From the NCBI RefSeq assembly GCF_014359905.1, contig NZ_JACIYP010000026.1:1-55692 (forward strand): 55,692 nt of DNA, in the 5' to 3' direction. The notes under the pieces were generated by a model. That model saw nothing but the letters and a program-made list of their open reading frames with translations, had not been told where the DNA came from and searched no databases. Shown one piece after another: positions 34,365 to 43,363 of this stretch. Positions within the stretch are counted from its first letter, which is position 1; the number at the start of each line of letters is the position of its first letter. The translations under genes and the position numbers were made by a program. This DNA is from Hoeflea sp. (GTDB taxonomy: Bacteria; Pseudomonadota; Alphaproteobacteria; Rhizobiales; Rhizobiaceae).

Positions 34365-34380
34365 GTTTCCCCGGGGAAAC
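34365..34380. promoter_or_regulatory. parS-like palindrome 3 (end of parB)
   Basis: Third copy, here extended to an 18-bp palindrome TGTTTCCCCGGGGAAACA (34364-34381). It directly abuts the parB stop codon. Confidence 0.7.
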
Positions 34381-34381
34381 A

Positions 34382-35587
34382 TCATCGCTGCAACCCCCGG
34401 CCTTCACTATCGAGGGTCGAGAGCGCTTCGCGCACCCGCTCGACCAGCTCCTTCTCCGACAGGCCATGGCCGGCATGCAGGCGCAGCGTCACGCCCTGGC
34501 GGTTGGCGCTCTGCACGGTCACGGCCGGGCGGCCGAAGGCGCCGTCGAGCACCAGCTTCGCCCCGCCATCCTCCTCGCGCCCGGCCGCCAGCAGCCTGGC
34601 GATCACGTCGGGCGCGGGCAGGGGGGGCTCGCCCGCCTCGCGCCGCTTCGCCTGCTCGCCCGCGATCGCGCCGGCCTCGTGCAGGATCGCCTCGGCGCGG
34701 GTGTCATCATCCAGCGCCTGCGCCAGCGGGTAGGCGGGCTTCAGCTGCACCTCGGCCGGGCTGGCGAAGGCGGCGATCACCGGGTCGGGCAGGCTCGCCA
34801 CCTTGAGCATCTTGGACAGCCAGCCCTTCGACAGCTTCAGCCGCTCGGCCATGCGGGTCAGATGGCTGCCGTAATGATTCTTGAGCGCGGCGGCGTAATT
34901 GCGCGCCCGCTCCAGGTCCGAGACGTCCTTGCGCGCGCGGTTCTCGAGGTCGGCGAGGCGGAACGCGGCCTCGTCATCCAGCTGCGCCACCTGCGCCACG
35001 AACTGCATGTCGGGATAGGAATGGGCGCGCAGCCAGCTGATCGACCAGTGCCGGCGCGTGCCGGCGATCACCTCGTAATCGTGGTCCGGATCGCCGTCGA
35101 TCCGGCGCACCATTGCCGGCACCTTCTGGCCCCCTTCGGCGATGATCGAATCGATCAGCTCGCGGCAGCTCGCCTCGGTCAGGTGCTGGTAGGAGCGGGC
35201 ATTGCCCGGCCACACCCGCACCCGCGCCGGATCGAGCAGCAATTGCGTGACCTGCCGCACCTCGCCGCTGGCGACGCGGGCGAGGGCGCTCTCGCGGCCC
35301 AGCAGGGTGGTGCCGCGCGCACGCTGACGCTGCGGCTCGGCCGCCGGCGGGGGTGCGGCGCGGGCCATCCGGGACACGGGCGGCGGGGCATAGGGGCGGG
35401 CGCCGGCGGGCTTCCGGGCCGAGGCAGGGGAGGGCAGGGCGCCGCTCTTGCCACCGTCATCGCCACCATTGCCGGCACTGCCATCATCACCGGCACCGGC
35501 ACCGGGACCAGCACCGACGCCGGCCGACTTCGCCGCGGGATCGGCCGCGAGCAGGTCCGCCAGATAATCCTTTTGCTTGTTCGCCAT
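34382..35587 (-). CDS. parB: Plasmid partition protein ParB (CTPase/DNA-binding)
   Basis: A 401-residue ParB/Spo0J-family protein. It has a disordered Gly/Ala-rich N-terminal segment (about 20-90). The ParB N-domain follows with LDPARVRVWPGNAR, QKVPAMVRRIDGD and the nucleotide box VIAGTRRHWSIS (usual form GERR). The helix-turn-helix domain has LTRMAERLKLSKGWLSKMLKVASLPD, and a C-terminal dimerisation part follows. It binds the parS-like palindromes next to and inside repA and works with ParA to segregate the plasmid. It is the third gene of the parA - RHH - parB - repA operon. Confidence 0.9.
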   Translation of the reverse strand: MANKQKDYLADLLAADPAAKSAGVGAGPGAGAGDDGSAGNGGDDGGKSGALPSPASARKPAGARPYAPPPVSRMARAAPPPAAEPQRQRARGTTLLGRESALARVASGEVRQVTQLLLDPARVRVWPGNARSYQHLTEASCRELIDSIIAEGGQKVPAMVRRIDGDPDHDYEVIAGTRRHWSISWLRAHSYPDMQFVAQVAQLDDEAAFRLADLENRARKDVSDLERARNYAAALKNHYGSHLTRMAERLKLSKGWLSKMLKVASLPDPVIAAFASPAEVQLKPAYPLAQALDDDTRAEAILHEAGAIAGEQAKRREAGEPPLPAPDVIARLLAAGREEDGGAKLVLDGAFGRPAVTVQSANRQGVTLRLHAGHGLSEKELVERVREALSTLDSEGRGLQR

Positions 35588-35711
35588 CTAGGCGAGCCTC
35601 CGTCGTTCCTGAAGGATCGGCGCTGGAACGCCGCCGTCGCGATAGGAAAGGGGCATCATTGCGGCGCCCCGATGGTCCGCAAGCACTGCGCCGGATGGAA
35701 GAGGAGGCGGT

Positions 35712-36062
35712 TCAAGCCGTCTCATTCCGCCGCCCGCTCTCCAAGCCCTTCTCGACGATCTGGTCGAAGGACCGGTCCGACACCGCGCCCGCCAGCGCCT
35801 CGGCGGCGAGCTCGTCCAAAAGCGCGCCGAAGCTGGCCCAGGCGGCCTTTTCCGCCGTGTCCATCGCGGCTTCGTCCTTGTCGATCAGATCGCCCAGCGC
35901 GGTCGGGCGGCGGCTGCCGCCGACCTCGCTCACCCCACCGACGTCGCGGCCCGGAAACAGCCGTTCGAGCGCATATTGGCGGATCGTCTTGCCCTCCAGC
36001 GCGGCCATGGCCTTCAGACTCTTGTGCTGCTCGGGCGAGATGTCGATGGTCAGTCGGCTCAT
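35712..36062 (-). CDS. Ribbon-helix-helix protein (ParD-like antitoxin or regulator), orphan
   Basis: A 116-residue protein. The first 40 residues (RLTIDISPEQHKSLKAMAALEGKTIRQYALERLFP) are a textbook ParD/CopG ribbon-helix-helix. The rest is acidic and helical. No RelE/ParE toxin gene accompanies it on either side, so it is either an orphan antitoxin or a regulator of the par operon, in whose middle it lies. It is 66 bases after parA and 124 bases before parB. Confidence 0.75.
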   Translation of the reverse strand: MSRLTIDISPEQHKSLKAMAALEGKTIRQYALERLFPGRDVGGVSEVGGSRRPTALGDLIDKDEAAMDTAEKAAWASFGALLDELAAEALAGAVSDRSFDQIVEKGLESGRRNETA

Positions 36063-36128
36063 GCAGGCTCCTTGACCGCGCAGGCTACCACAAATGTGGG
36101 TTTGTGCAAATGTGGGCCGCGACCGACG

Positions 36129-37331
36129 TCAGCCGTTGGCGACCAGCGGCTCATCCACCCGGTCCGCCCGGCCCCAACCGGCGCGCACCAGCTGCTCGAC
36201 CTGCCCCAGCGCCTCATCCAGATTGGCCTTGCAGCGCTTGTGCGTGCGCGGGGTGCCGATCGGCTTCTCCAGTTCGTACACGGTCATCATCCGCAGCGCC
36301 GCATGGCTGATCTCGGCGCTGTCGAGAATCGGCACCGGGAGCAGGGCAGGGCCGAAGCTCTGCTCCATGATCGCGCGCACCATGTCCTGGCTCGGATCGC
36401 CGGCATCGAAGCGCGAGCAGAGCAGCCGCACGAAGCTGTAATCGACCGCGATCCCCGCCTCGCCCAGCTGGCCCAGCACCTGGTCCATCATCGAGAGGAA
36501 CTGCACGGTGGAACAGAAATCGGGCGTGGTCGCCGCCAGCGGCACCAGCAGCGCATTGGCCGCCTGCATCACGGCGAGGCTGATCGTGCCCAGCGCTGGC
36601 GGCGGATCGAGGATCACCACGTCGTAGTCGCGGGCAAGGTCCATCAGCCCCTGCCGCAGCTTGCGGAAGCGCGCGGCGAGCACCGATTGCCCGTCCGCCC
36701 CGGCGGCGGCCATCTCGTATTCCACGTCGAACAGCTCGAGGTTGGAGGGGATCAGGTCGACATTGGGCCAGGGCGTGGGCTTGACCGCATAGGCGAGGTC
36801 CGCCTGCGTAGGGTCGATCGAGAGGTAGGGGTAGAGCGTTTCCTCCCGCGTGATGTTGAAATGCGGGTTGAAGCCGAACAGCGTGGTGGTGGTGGCCTGG
36901 CTGTCGCAATCGACCACCAGCACGCGGTAGCCCTGGACCGCGAAATAATGCGCCAGGTGGGTGGTGACGGTGGACTTGCCAACGCCGCCCTTGAAGTTCT
37001 GCACCGCGATCATCGCCGGCACGTCGAGCGGAGCGCGGGCAGGGGAGGCGTGCAGCACTTGGCGCATGTGGAGCAGCCCCTCCACCGTATAGCCGATCCG
37101 CCGCCCGTTCTCGCCGGCGGGGGGAGGGGGCAGGCGTCCGTCATCCTCGGCCATGCGGATGCGGTTGGTGGAACAGCCCAGCAGCTGCGCCGCCTCGGCG
37201 ATGCCGAAGCGCACGTTGAGGCTCTTGCGCCTCTCGGGGAGGAAGGCGCGCTGGCGCAGCCGCTCGATCATCCGCTCGCCCGATTGCGCGAGATCACCGA
37301 TCCGGGAGGCGATGGAATGCGGATCGGTCAT
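36129..37331 (-). CDS. parA: Plasmid partition ATPase ParA
   Basis: A 400-residue ParA of the type Ia, with an N-terminal MerR-like DNA-binding domain (RFGIAEAAQLLGCSTNRIRMAEDDGRLP). The deviant Walker A KGGVGKST is at 114-121, A' at LVVDCDSQATTT, and Walker B at YDVVILDPPPALG. It drives segregation and probably represses the operon through the N-terminal domain. The ATG at 37331 lacks a close ribosome site (AAGGAGG is 18 bases away); a TTG at 37364 is an alternative start that lies ahead of that site. It is the first gene of the replicon operon. Confidence 0.9.
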   Translation of the reverse strand: MTDPHSIASRIGDLAQSGERMIERLRQRAFLPERRKSLNVRFGIAEAAQLLGCSTNRIRMAEDDGRLPPPPAGENGRRIGYTVEGLLHMRQVLHASPARAPLDVPAMIAVQNFKGGVGKSTVTTHLAHYFAVQGYRVLVVDCDSQATTTTLFGFNPHFNITREETLYPYLSIDPTQADLAYAVKPTPWPNVDLIPSNLELFDVEYEMAAAGADGQSVLAARFRKLRQGLMDLARDYDVVILDPPPALGTISLAVMQAANALLVPLAATTPDFCSTVQFLSMMDQVLGQLGEAGIAVDYSFVRLLCSRFDAGDPSQDMVRAIMEQSFGPALLPVPILDSAEISHAALRMMTVYELEKPIGTPRTHKRCKANLDEALGQVEQLVRAGWGRADRVDEPLVANG

Positions 37332-37475
37332 CGGGTGCGCCTGGGTGAACCTCCTTGCCGACAACGTTAGCCGAGAAGCTTCAGGCGGACAAACGGCTTG
37401 GCCCGCGCTCCGTGCTGCCCATGGTGGCGGCTGCCGGGCCGCTGCGGAGTGGCGGGACGACCCCCCTGCGGCTCC

Positions 37476-38459
<984 letters not shown>

Positions 38460-38784
38460 GAAGCAGCTGTTTCCTCTCGATGATTTGAGGGGCGCCTAGC
38501 GCGTTCGCGGCCATGATGCCATGCCCTCTCTGGGCAACTGAAAGCGGGCAAGGCCGAAGCAGGGCCGGAGCAGGGTTGGACCTTGCTATTACAGTGTGAC
38601 AAATCTTTCGCCCTTGCAAATGCTGCCCCGGGGCGCCCGCCTGAAAGCGGTCAGTCTGTAACCGGCCCCGAGCAGCCATGAAGCAACGACTGATCATTCT
38701 CCGTTACTTCGGGAGAAGAAGTCCAACCCCTGGCCGGCCGCCTCACAGGACAACCGCGCCTGTGAACTGACCGTACCGTGAGGC
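38460..38784. other. Intergenic region, no gene seen
   Basis: About 325 bases between the divergent uxs and higBA-2 genes. No conserved frame or clear hairpin was found. It must hold the uxs promoter, but no convincing elements stand out. Confidence 0.5.
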
Positions 38785-38814
38785 TTGACGCCGAACACCT
38801 ATCAGGCGTAGCAA
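38785..38814 (+). promoter_or_regulatory. Promoter and possible operator of higBA-2
   Basis: TTGACG (38785-38790) and TAGCAA (38809-38814) are 18 nt apart and end five bases before the higB ATG. The two boxes lie within an imperfect dyad, GCTTGACGCC / GGCGTAGCAAGC (38783-38816), a likely HigA operator. Confidence 0.5.
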
Positions 38815-38819
38815 GCCGC

Positions 38820-39110
38820 ATGAAAATCCGCAACGTGATCCACAAGGGATTGCGGCGCTTCATTGAGGATGATGACGCCAGTGGATTGCAGCCTGCTGCC
38901 GTGCCCAAGCTCAGGCGCATGGTCACGTTCCTTCAGGATATGGAGCGCGAGGATGAGTTGCGGACGGTGCCGAGCTGGAAAGCGCACCTGCTGACCGGCA
39001 ACCGGAAGGGCACGTGGAGCCTATCCGTCACCAGGAACTGGCGGATGACGTTCCGGATCGATGGGGACGAGATCGAGATCATCGACCTCGACTACGAGGA
39101 CTACCATTAG
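38820..39110 (+). CDS. higB: HigB-type toxin (second copy)
   Basis: A 96-residue HigB/plasmid-killer toxin. The key block is WKAHLLTGNRKGTWSLSVTRNWRMTFRI (about 58-85) and the end is IDLDYEDYH. It shares the layout of HigB-1 at 253-534 (L.G.RKG.WS, WR..F, DYH) but is otherwise divergent, so the two modules are unlikely to cross-neutralise. The ATG at 38820 is preferred over upstream in-frame starts because HigB proteins begin near this point (IRNVIHKGLRRF). No Shine-Dalgarno precedes it, and the promoter suggests a leaderless transcript. Confidence 0.88.
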   Translation: MKIRNVIHKGLRRFIEDDDASGLQPAAVPKLRRMVTFLQDMEREDELRTVPSWKAHLLTGNRKGTWSLSVTRNWRMTFRIDGDEIEIIDLDYEDYH

Positions 39111-39120
39111 GACGCGAGGC

Positions 39121-39453
39121 ATGAACGCGATTGCCGGTTTCCGCATGAAGAACCCCGCGCATCCGGGCAGCTTCATCAGGCATGACATCATCGAACCGCT
39201 GGAGCTCACCGTGACGGCGGCGGCCGAGGCGCTGGGCGTCACGCGGGCCACGCTGTCGACGCTGCTCAACGAGCGGGCGCACCTGTCGCCGGACATGGCG
39301 CTGCGCATCGAAAAGGCGTTCGGCGTGTCGATGGATACGCTGATGCGGATGCAGAACAGCTATGACATCGCCCAGGCGAGGCGCCGGGAGGGCGAGATCA
39401 AGGTCGCGCCGTTCAGGGGCAAGCCGCTGACGCCCGACCCTGTCACCCCGTGA
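39121..39453 (+). CDS. higA: HigA-type antitoxin (second copy)
   Basis: A 110-residue Xre-type antitoxin. It contains MKNPAHPGSFIRHDIIEPLELTVTAAAEALGVTRATLSTLLNERAHLSPDMALRIEKAFG, the standard HigA order with the helix-turn-helix at about 30-65. The ATG at 39121 follows the higB stop by ten bases and has GAGG nearby; a longer in-frame start at 39061 lies inside higB. It is expected to block HigB-2 and repress the operon. Confidence 0.9.
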   Translation: MNAIAGFRMKNPAHPGSFIRHDIIEPLELTVTAAAEALGVTRATLSTLLNERAHLSPDMALRIEKAFGVSMDTLMRMQNSYDIAQARRREGEIKVAPFRGKPLTPDPVTP

Positions 39454-39460
39454 CCGGCCC

Positions 39461-39733
39461 GAGTTCCCGTTCCAGTTCCTCACCGCCTTCGGGAACCGGA
39501 AGACCACGATCGATCGGCTGCGCAAGGGCAACACCAACCAGTCCGACCTTGCCGGCGGCGTGCTCCAGCGCAGCAACATCCACATCGCCAACTGCGGGTC
39601 CGGCGAGGTCGCCGCGATGCTGACCCCGCTGCGCGACCGCCAGCAACAAGGCCAAGTCATCCTCCCACCGCTGGGGCGGAGTTCCAAGCCGAAGACCTCG
39701 CCAGCGGCGAAGCGCGATCCAACACCGCGCTGA
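39461..39733 (+). pseudogene. Fragment of an MmeI/type IIL-like DNA methyltransferase N-terminus
   Basis: The frame starting at 39461 reads FPFQFLTAFGNRKTTIDRLRKGNTNQSDLAGGVLQ-type sequence (given here in parts), then NIHIANCGSGEVAAML, which is the N-terminal domain of the large class-I DNA methyltransferases related to MmeI. Near 39670 the match jumps frame to FQAEDLASGEA, so there is a frameshift. The rest of the roughly 900-residue gene is missing. The continuing frame joins a different sequence (39721-39942). It has no start codon and cannot be functional. Confidence 0.6.
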
Positions 39734-39942
39734 TCGACGGTGTGCGCAGGTTCGCGATGGGTGTCCGCGATCTCAACATCGATCTCATCGACAGCATTAA
39801 CCCGTTCGGGGCGGCCTACGCGGTGCTGGCGAAATCAATGAACGAGACCGTGCTGAAACAGGTGCAGGCGGCCATCTCCGCGAAGAAGATCAGGATCTCG
39901 CCGGAAGAAGCCAGAGAGCTTGCCGAGCGCGCCTTGCGGTAG
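39721..39942 (+). pseudogene. Unknown gene fragment, possibly interrupted by the IS3 element
   Basis: An open stretch encodes IDGVRRFAMGVRDLNIDLID, then INPFGAAYAVLAKSMNETVL and a helical ISPEEARELAERALR tail. It stops at the edge of the IS3 terminal repeat. Beyond the other end of the IS (41330-41458) an equally charged helical frame resumes (KLQGEERANAFALWQRKGKR). The two pieces could be one gene split by the IS. I do not recognise the product. Confidence 0.35.
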
Positions 39943-40080
39943 AGGTGGCTCGGTTTGTTTGAACAGCGATTGGCAAAAGATAAGTGGATCGTCTGCCGGT
40001 TTCGTTGCTCTGCCGAGATGGGCCGTCTTGCAGGGAGGGCGTAGCCCGACCGGAGAGGCGGCCCATCTCGGTTGCCAAAT

Positions 40081-40936
40081 TCATGCTGCCACCGCGAGGG
40101 GCAGATTGTCAAAATACATTTGATCGGGCGTTCTGGCACCCAGGCTCGAATGGGGTCTCTTGCCGTTGTAGAATTCGAAATACCGACCAATCGACGCCCT
40201 GGCTTCGCTGACCGCACCGTAGGCGCGCAGGTAGACCTCCTCGTATTTGACCGAACGCCACAGACGCTCGACTATGACATTGTCGCGCCAGGCCCCTCGG
40301 CCATCCATGCTGATCGCTATTCCCGAGCACTGCAGCACGCTGGTGAAGGCGATGCTCGTGAACTGACTGCCCTGATCGGTATTGGAGTCGCAGACGACGA
40401 CCGTAGGTCGTCAACATCTCTGGCTTGCCGTAGCGCGCCAGTGCCTCTTCCAGGGCCTCGATGCAGAACGAGACGTCCATCGAGATCGAGACCCGCCAGG
40501 CCAGAACCTTGCGGCTGAACCAGTCCACGATGGCCACGAGATAGACGAAGCCCCTGGCCATGGGGATGTAGCTGATGTCGGTCGCCCAGACCTGGTTGGG
40601 CCGGGTGATCGCCAACTTGCGCAGCAAATAGGGATAAACCTTGTGCCCGGGCGCCGACTTCGATGTGTTCGGCCGGCGGTAGATCGCATCGATCGCCATC
40701 CTCTTCATCAGGCTGGCAACCCGCAGCCGGCCGATCACAAAGCCCTCCTGGCGCAGCAGGTCGCGCAGCATCCGGCTCCCGGCGAAGGGATACTCCAGAT
40801 GCAGCTCGTCCATCCGGCGCATGATCTCCAGCTCCACCATGCTGGCGGGCTTTGGCAGGTAATAGACGCTGCCCCGGCTGATCCCCAGTGCTCGGGCCTG
40901 CCGCGTCACCGCCAGATCGTGCGAACGGTCGATCAT
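40081..40936 (-). pseudogene. IS3-family transposase OrfB, broken by a 28-bp insertion
   Basis: The upstream part (40936 to about 40406) reads a normal OrfB: HTH_21 region, then the rve integrase core with ATDISYIPMARGFVYLVAIVDWFSRKVLAW. After GKPEMLTT the frame runs into nonsense, while the expected DQGSQFTSIAFTSVLQ and ERLWRSVKYEEVYL, with the catalytic Glu, continue in another frame down to 40081. Removing 28 bases (40378-40405) restores MLTTDQGSQF exactly. Confidence 0.82.
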
Positions 40937-41244
40937 CGCTTTGCGCTCGGCAACAGTCCCGCCTTGCCGAGCGCTCCTGCCAAAAAATCGTTCTCCAGCG
41001 TCAGCTCGCCAATCTTGGCATGAAGCCGCTTGATGTCGACCGGCGGCTCATCACCGCCACCGCCATCAGCACCAAAAACCCCGGCAGCCCCTTCCAGCAA
41101 CTGCGTACGCCACGTCGAAATCTGGTTGGCGTGAACATCAAACTGCTGCGCCAACTCCGCCAGCGTCTTCTCGCCCTTGATCGCCTCCAGCGCCACACGC
41201 GCCTTGAAAGCCGGGCCGTGGTTGCGGCGTGGTCTCTTGCTCAT
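40933..41244 (-). CDS. IS3-family transposase OrfA
   Basis: A 103-residue helix-turn-helix protein: MSKRPRRNHGPAFKARVALEAIKGEKTLAELAQQFDVHANQISTWRTQLL (in sections), then a leucine-zipper-like C-terminus (LHAKIGELTLENDFLAGAL). It binds the terminal repeats and, by frameshifting or coupling, makes the OrfAB transposase. The ATG at 41244 has AGGAG six bases upstream; a start at 41259 is possible but unsupported. Confidence 0.85.
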   Translation of the reverse strand: MSKRPRRNHGPAFKARVALEAIKGEKTLAELAQQFDVHANQISTWRTQLLEGAAGVFGADGGGGDEPPVDIKRLHAKIGELTLENDFLAGALGKAGLLPSAKR

Positions 41245-41430
41245 ATCGTCTCCTGTCATCCGGCATCACTGGCCGCCGTCAGGCAGAAAATCCACTCATC
41301 GCACTGTCCAATTTTGCCGCGCCACCTCTGTCGCGAGCAAGCTGCAAGGCGAGGAACGGGCGAACGCGTTTGCGCTATGGCAACGCAAAGGCAAGCGCGC
41401 GTTCGAGGCGGAAACGGAAGCCGCGAAGAA

Positions 41431-41577
41431 TGACGGAAAACCCTATGATCGGGGTTAACGTGCGGTGCGCCAATCCGATAGGATTTGTCGCACAGGATTT
41501 GTCGCGCAGTCAGAACGTGGCAGAAAGCGGGCGACGATGTGCAGGCAAACCATGCAAAATTGATGGGTTTTCCGTCA
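41431..41577. repeat. 147-bp segment bounded by 13-bp perfect inverted repeats
   Basis: TGACGGAAAACCC (41431-41443) and GGGTTTTCCGTCA (41565-41577) are exact complements. Between them lies a short tandem repeat, AGGATTTGTCGC twice at a 15-base step (about 41479-41505). The segment has no credible gene and resembles a miniature transposon or a recombination site. Confidence 0.55.
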
Positions 41578-41689
41578 GATGGGAAAGCTGCCGGTCTGCG
41601 CACAACTCTATAGCGGACCTCGGTGGTCCAGAACGGCCCGTCGAAACCTCCCGTTCGTTCTTGGGGCCTTGCGGGCGCTCCACGATATG

Positions 41690-42514
41690 CTACATCTTCC
41701 CCCCGCCACCGGTCAGGTTAGGCGACCAGCCGGCGCAATCTTCCACAATCTGGTTGTAAACGATCACGACGCCGGGCGTAGCATGGCTGACATCGCCGTT
41801 GAACAGTTCAATTAGCCGGTCGGGGCGGCTCTCCACTGCCCTCTTGATGATGCACTGGCACTTTGCGTCATCCAGCCCGAGCTTTTTGTGGCAGGCATCC
41901 AGCACTCCGCCGGGCTTGGCGTCCATCGCGACCATCCGTGCTTCTTCCCGGCGCCGCGCGGCATTGAGCCGCTGCACATTGTCGTCGGCAGCGGCGCGCA
42001 CGAAGCACTGGTTCTGGAGCCGCACAATGGTCCGGCGTTCATCGAAACCGCGGACATTGCCTTTAAAGAAGTCGGAAAGCGCGTTGGGGCTCGCGCCATT
42101 GGCCAGCGAATCGCCGACAGTGCATTCGCAATGCTTGGGATCGGTTCGGGCAATGCTCCGGCATTCATCGACGAGATAGCGCGCCGCCTGCGGCACTGGC
42201 GTGATAGGATAGGCCCCACCATCGGGCATGAGCCCGGCATCGGCATAGATTTGCTGCGCTCTGGTGATAATCGCCTGGTCGGGTGAAAGATTCGAGACAT
42301 CGGCCGCCTGTGCGGAGATGGCGCCGAGGGCTGCCACGCCAGCATTATGGCCGCCGCTCTGCCTGTCCGCTGACGTGCCGGCGCTTTCGTCGCCGGGCTG
42401 CGCGCTGCTCCCGCTCGAACAGGCCGCGAGCGCCGCAGGGGCAAGCATCGCCAGCGCCGTGCGGATCAACGCCTTGCCCCAAATTCCTAGATCGAGAGGT
42501 TTTCCGCTGCTCAT
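41690..42514 (-). CDS. Lipoprotein with a duplicated four-cysteine domain
   Basis: A 274-residue protein I cannot assign to a family. The N-terminus is a lipoprotein signal (ALIRTALAMLAPAALAAC, lipobox Cys 32), followed by a Ser/Gly linker. The mature part holds two copies of one domain. Cys 118, 129, 131 and 170 in the first match Cys 208, 219, 221 and 260 in the second, with a constant offset of 90 residues. Each also has an FxG[ND]V motif after the CxC. The ATG at 42514 is chosen because the signal peptide begins there; the frame is open to 42685. It stands alone, with no neighbour to hint at function. Confidence 0.72.
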   Translation of the reverse strand: MSSGKPLDLGIWGKALIRTALAMLAPAALAACSSGSSAQPGDESAGTSADRQSGGHNAGVAALGAISAQAADVSNLSPDQAIITRAQQIYADAGLMPDGGAYPITPVPQAARYLVDECRSIARTDPKHCECTVGDSLANGASPNALSDFFKGNVRGFDERRTIVRLQNQCFVRAAADDNVQRLNAARRREEARMVAMDAKPGGVLDACHKKLGLDDAKCQCIIKRAVESRPDRLIELFNGDVSHATPGVVIVYNQIVEDCAGWSPNLTGGGGKM

Positions 42515-42742
42515 GCCGCCGCCCCATTGCCGCTTCAGATTCCCCGCCCGATCGATAACAAGCGGGCGGTCTTGCTGCAACTGCCAATAGACCCGGCTTG
42601 CTGCCTTGCGCCGTGGAGGCTGACTTACCCAAAGGCCGCTCGCGGGTTTTCTGCGGGCCGAACCGGACGTTTCGGACGCCACCAAAGTTTGCCGTTTCGA
42701 GCCTCATGCCGACAATCAAGTGAATTCCGCCATGTGGGGGCA

Positions 42743-43024
42743 TCACCATCCCAATTCCGCGTGCGATCCAAGCCGCACAAGCTGCAAGGTTTCATCGTCG
42801 GGCTTGCGGTAGATCAGCACCAGGTCGGGCCTGATGTGGCAATCCCGATGATCGCACCAATCGCCGGTCAAGGCATGGTCGCGGTGGCGCGGCTCCAAGG
42901 GCTCATCATTCGCCAGCGCCTCGATAACGGGGATCAATGCATCGTCCAGCGTCTTGGCGTGCTGCCCCTTCTTCTCCCGCTTGTAGTCGCGCCTGAACTG
43001 CCCGGTGCGCTCAATCATCCGCAT
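42743..43024 (-). CDS. yafQ: YafQ-family toxin (RelE superfamily mRNA interferase)
   Basis: A 93-residue toxin: IERTGQFRRDYKREKKGQHAKTLDDAL, then EALANDEPLEPRHRDHALTGDW, HIRPDLVLIYRK and LVRLGSHAELGW. The ordered HDHALxGxW, RPDLVLIY and SHAELF/W blocks are those of YafQ, including the catalytic-site His residues (HRDHAL, SHAEL). It cleaves mRNA on the ribosome. The gene overlaps the antitoxin by 14 bases, so the pair is coupled. Confidence 0.9.
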   Translation of the reverse strand: MRMIERTGQFRRDYKREKKGQHAKTLDDALIPVIEALANDEPLEPRHRDHALTGDWCDHRDCHIRPDLVLIYRKPDDETLQLVRLGSHAELGW

Positions 43025-43274
43025 TCAGGTCGGCCATCAGGTCGGCTATCGTAGCGGAACGCTTCACCTTGCCCTCGCGGGCTTCCTTCATCGCGGCAAT
43101 CGTGGTGTCGTTCGGCACCAGCGGCTCGAACGGCAAAGCCTTATCGCGGGCAATGCGGGTGAGCATCAGGCGCACGGCATCGGAGACGGTCAGCCCCATC
43201 GCTGCAAGCACGGTTGCGGCTTCCTCCTTCACGGCTCCGTCGATTCGGGTCTGCACAAGTGCGTTCGCTGCCAT
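43011..43274 (-). CDS. dinJ: DinJ/RelB-family antitoxin
   Basis: An 87-residue ribbon-helix-helix antitoxin: MAANALVQTRIDGAVKEEAA, LAAMGLTVSDAVRLMLTRIARDKALPFEPLVPND and a C-terminal toxin-wrapping segment ending ADLMADLNADD. This is the standard DinJ layout. The ATG at 43274 is chosen because AAAGGA lies six to seven bases before it; in-frame ATGs at 43292 and further upstream lack a site and overlap the promoter. It partners YafQ. Confidence 0.9.
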   Translation of the reverse strand: MAANALVQTRIDGAVKEEAATVLAAMGLTVSDAVRLMLTRIARDKALPFEPLVPNDTTIAAMKEAREGKVKRSATIADLMADLNADD

Positions 43275-43295
43275 GTCGATTCCTTTCTGCATGAC

Positions 43296-43324
43296 AATGT
43301 AATGCAAGCGACCGAAAAATGCAA
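43296..43324 (-). promoter_or_regulatory. Promoter of dinJ-yafQ
   Basis: On the minus strand TTGCAT (43319-43324) and TACATT (43296-43301) are 17 bases apart. A second TTGCAT lies directly upstream of the -10, so the TTGCAT pair may form a repressor site. Confidence 0.6.
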
Positions 43325-43363
43325 TTCTGACGACTGCGGAAAACGACTGAGTTGGTGTCGGTT

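Larger units (their letters stand above)
39941..41329 (-). mobile_element. IS3-family element, damaged
   Basis: The ends AGAGGTGGC (39941-39949) and GCCACCTCT (41321-41329) are exact complements. Similarity continues inward as an imperfect repeat (TGGCnCGG...TTnnACAG). The element is about 1.39 kb and carries orfA and orfB on the minus strand in the usual ATGA overlap. No target duplication is evident. A 28-bp insertion in orfB has probably inactivated it. Confidence 0.75.

Noticed and set aside
34160..36310. 716-codon plus-strand frame opposite parB
   Set aside because: Antisense of parB; the His/Arg repeats come from the Gly/Ala-rich parB linker.
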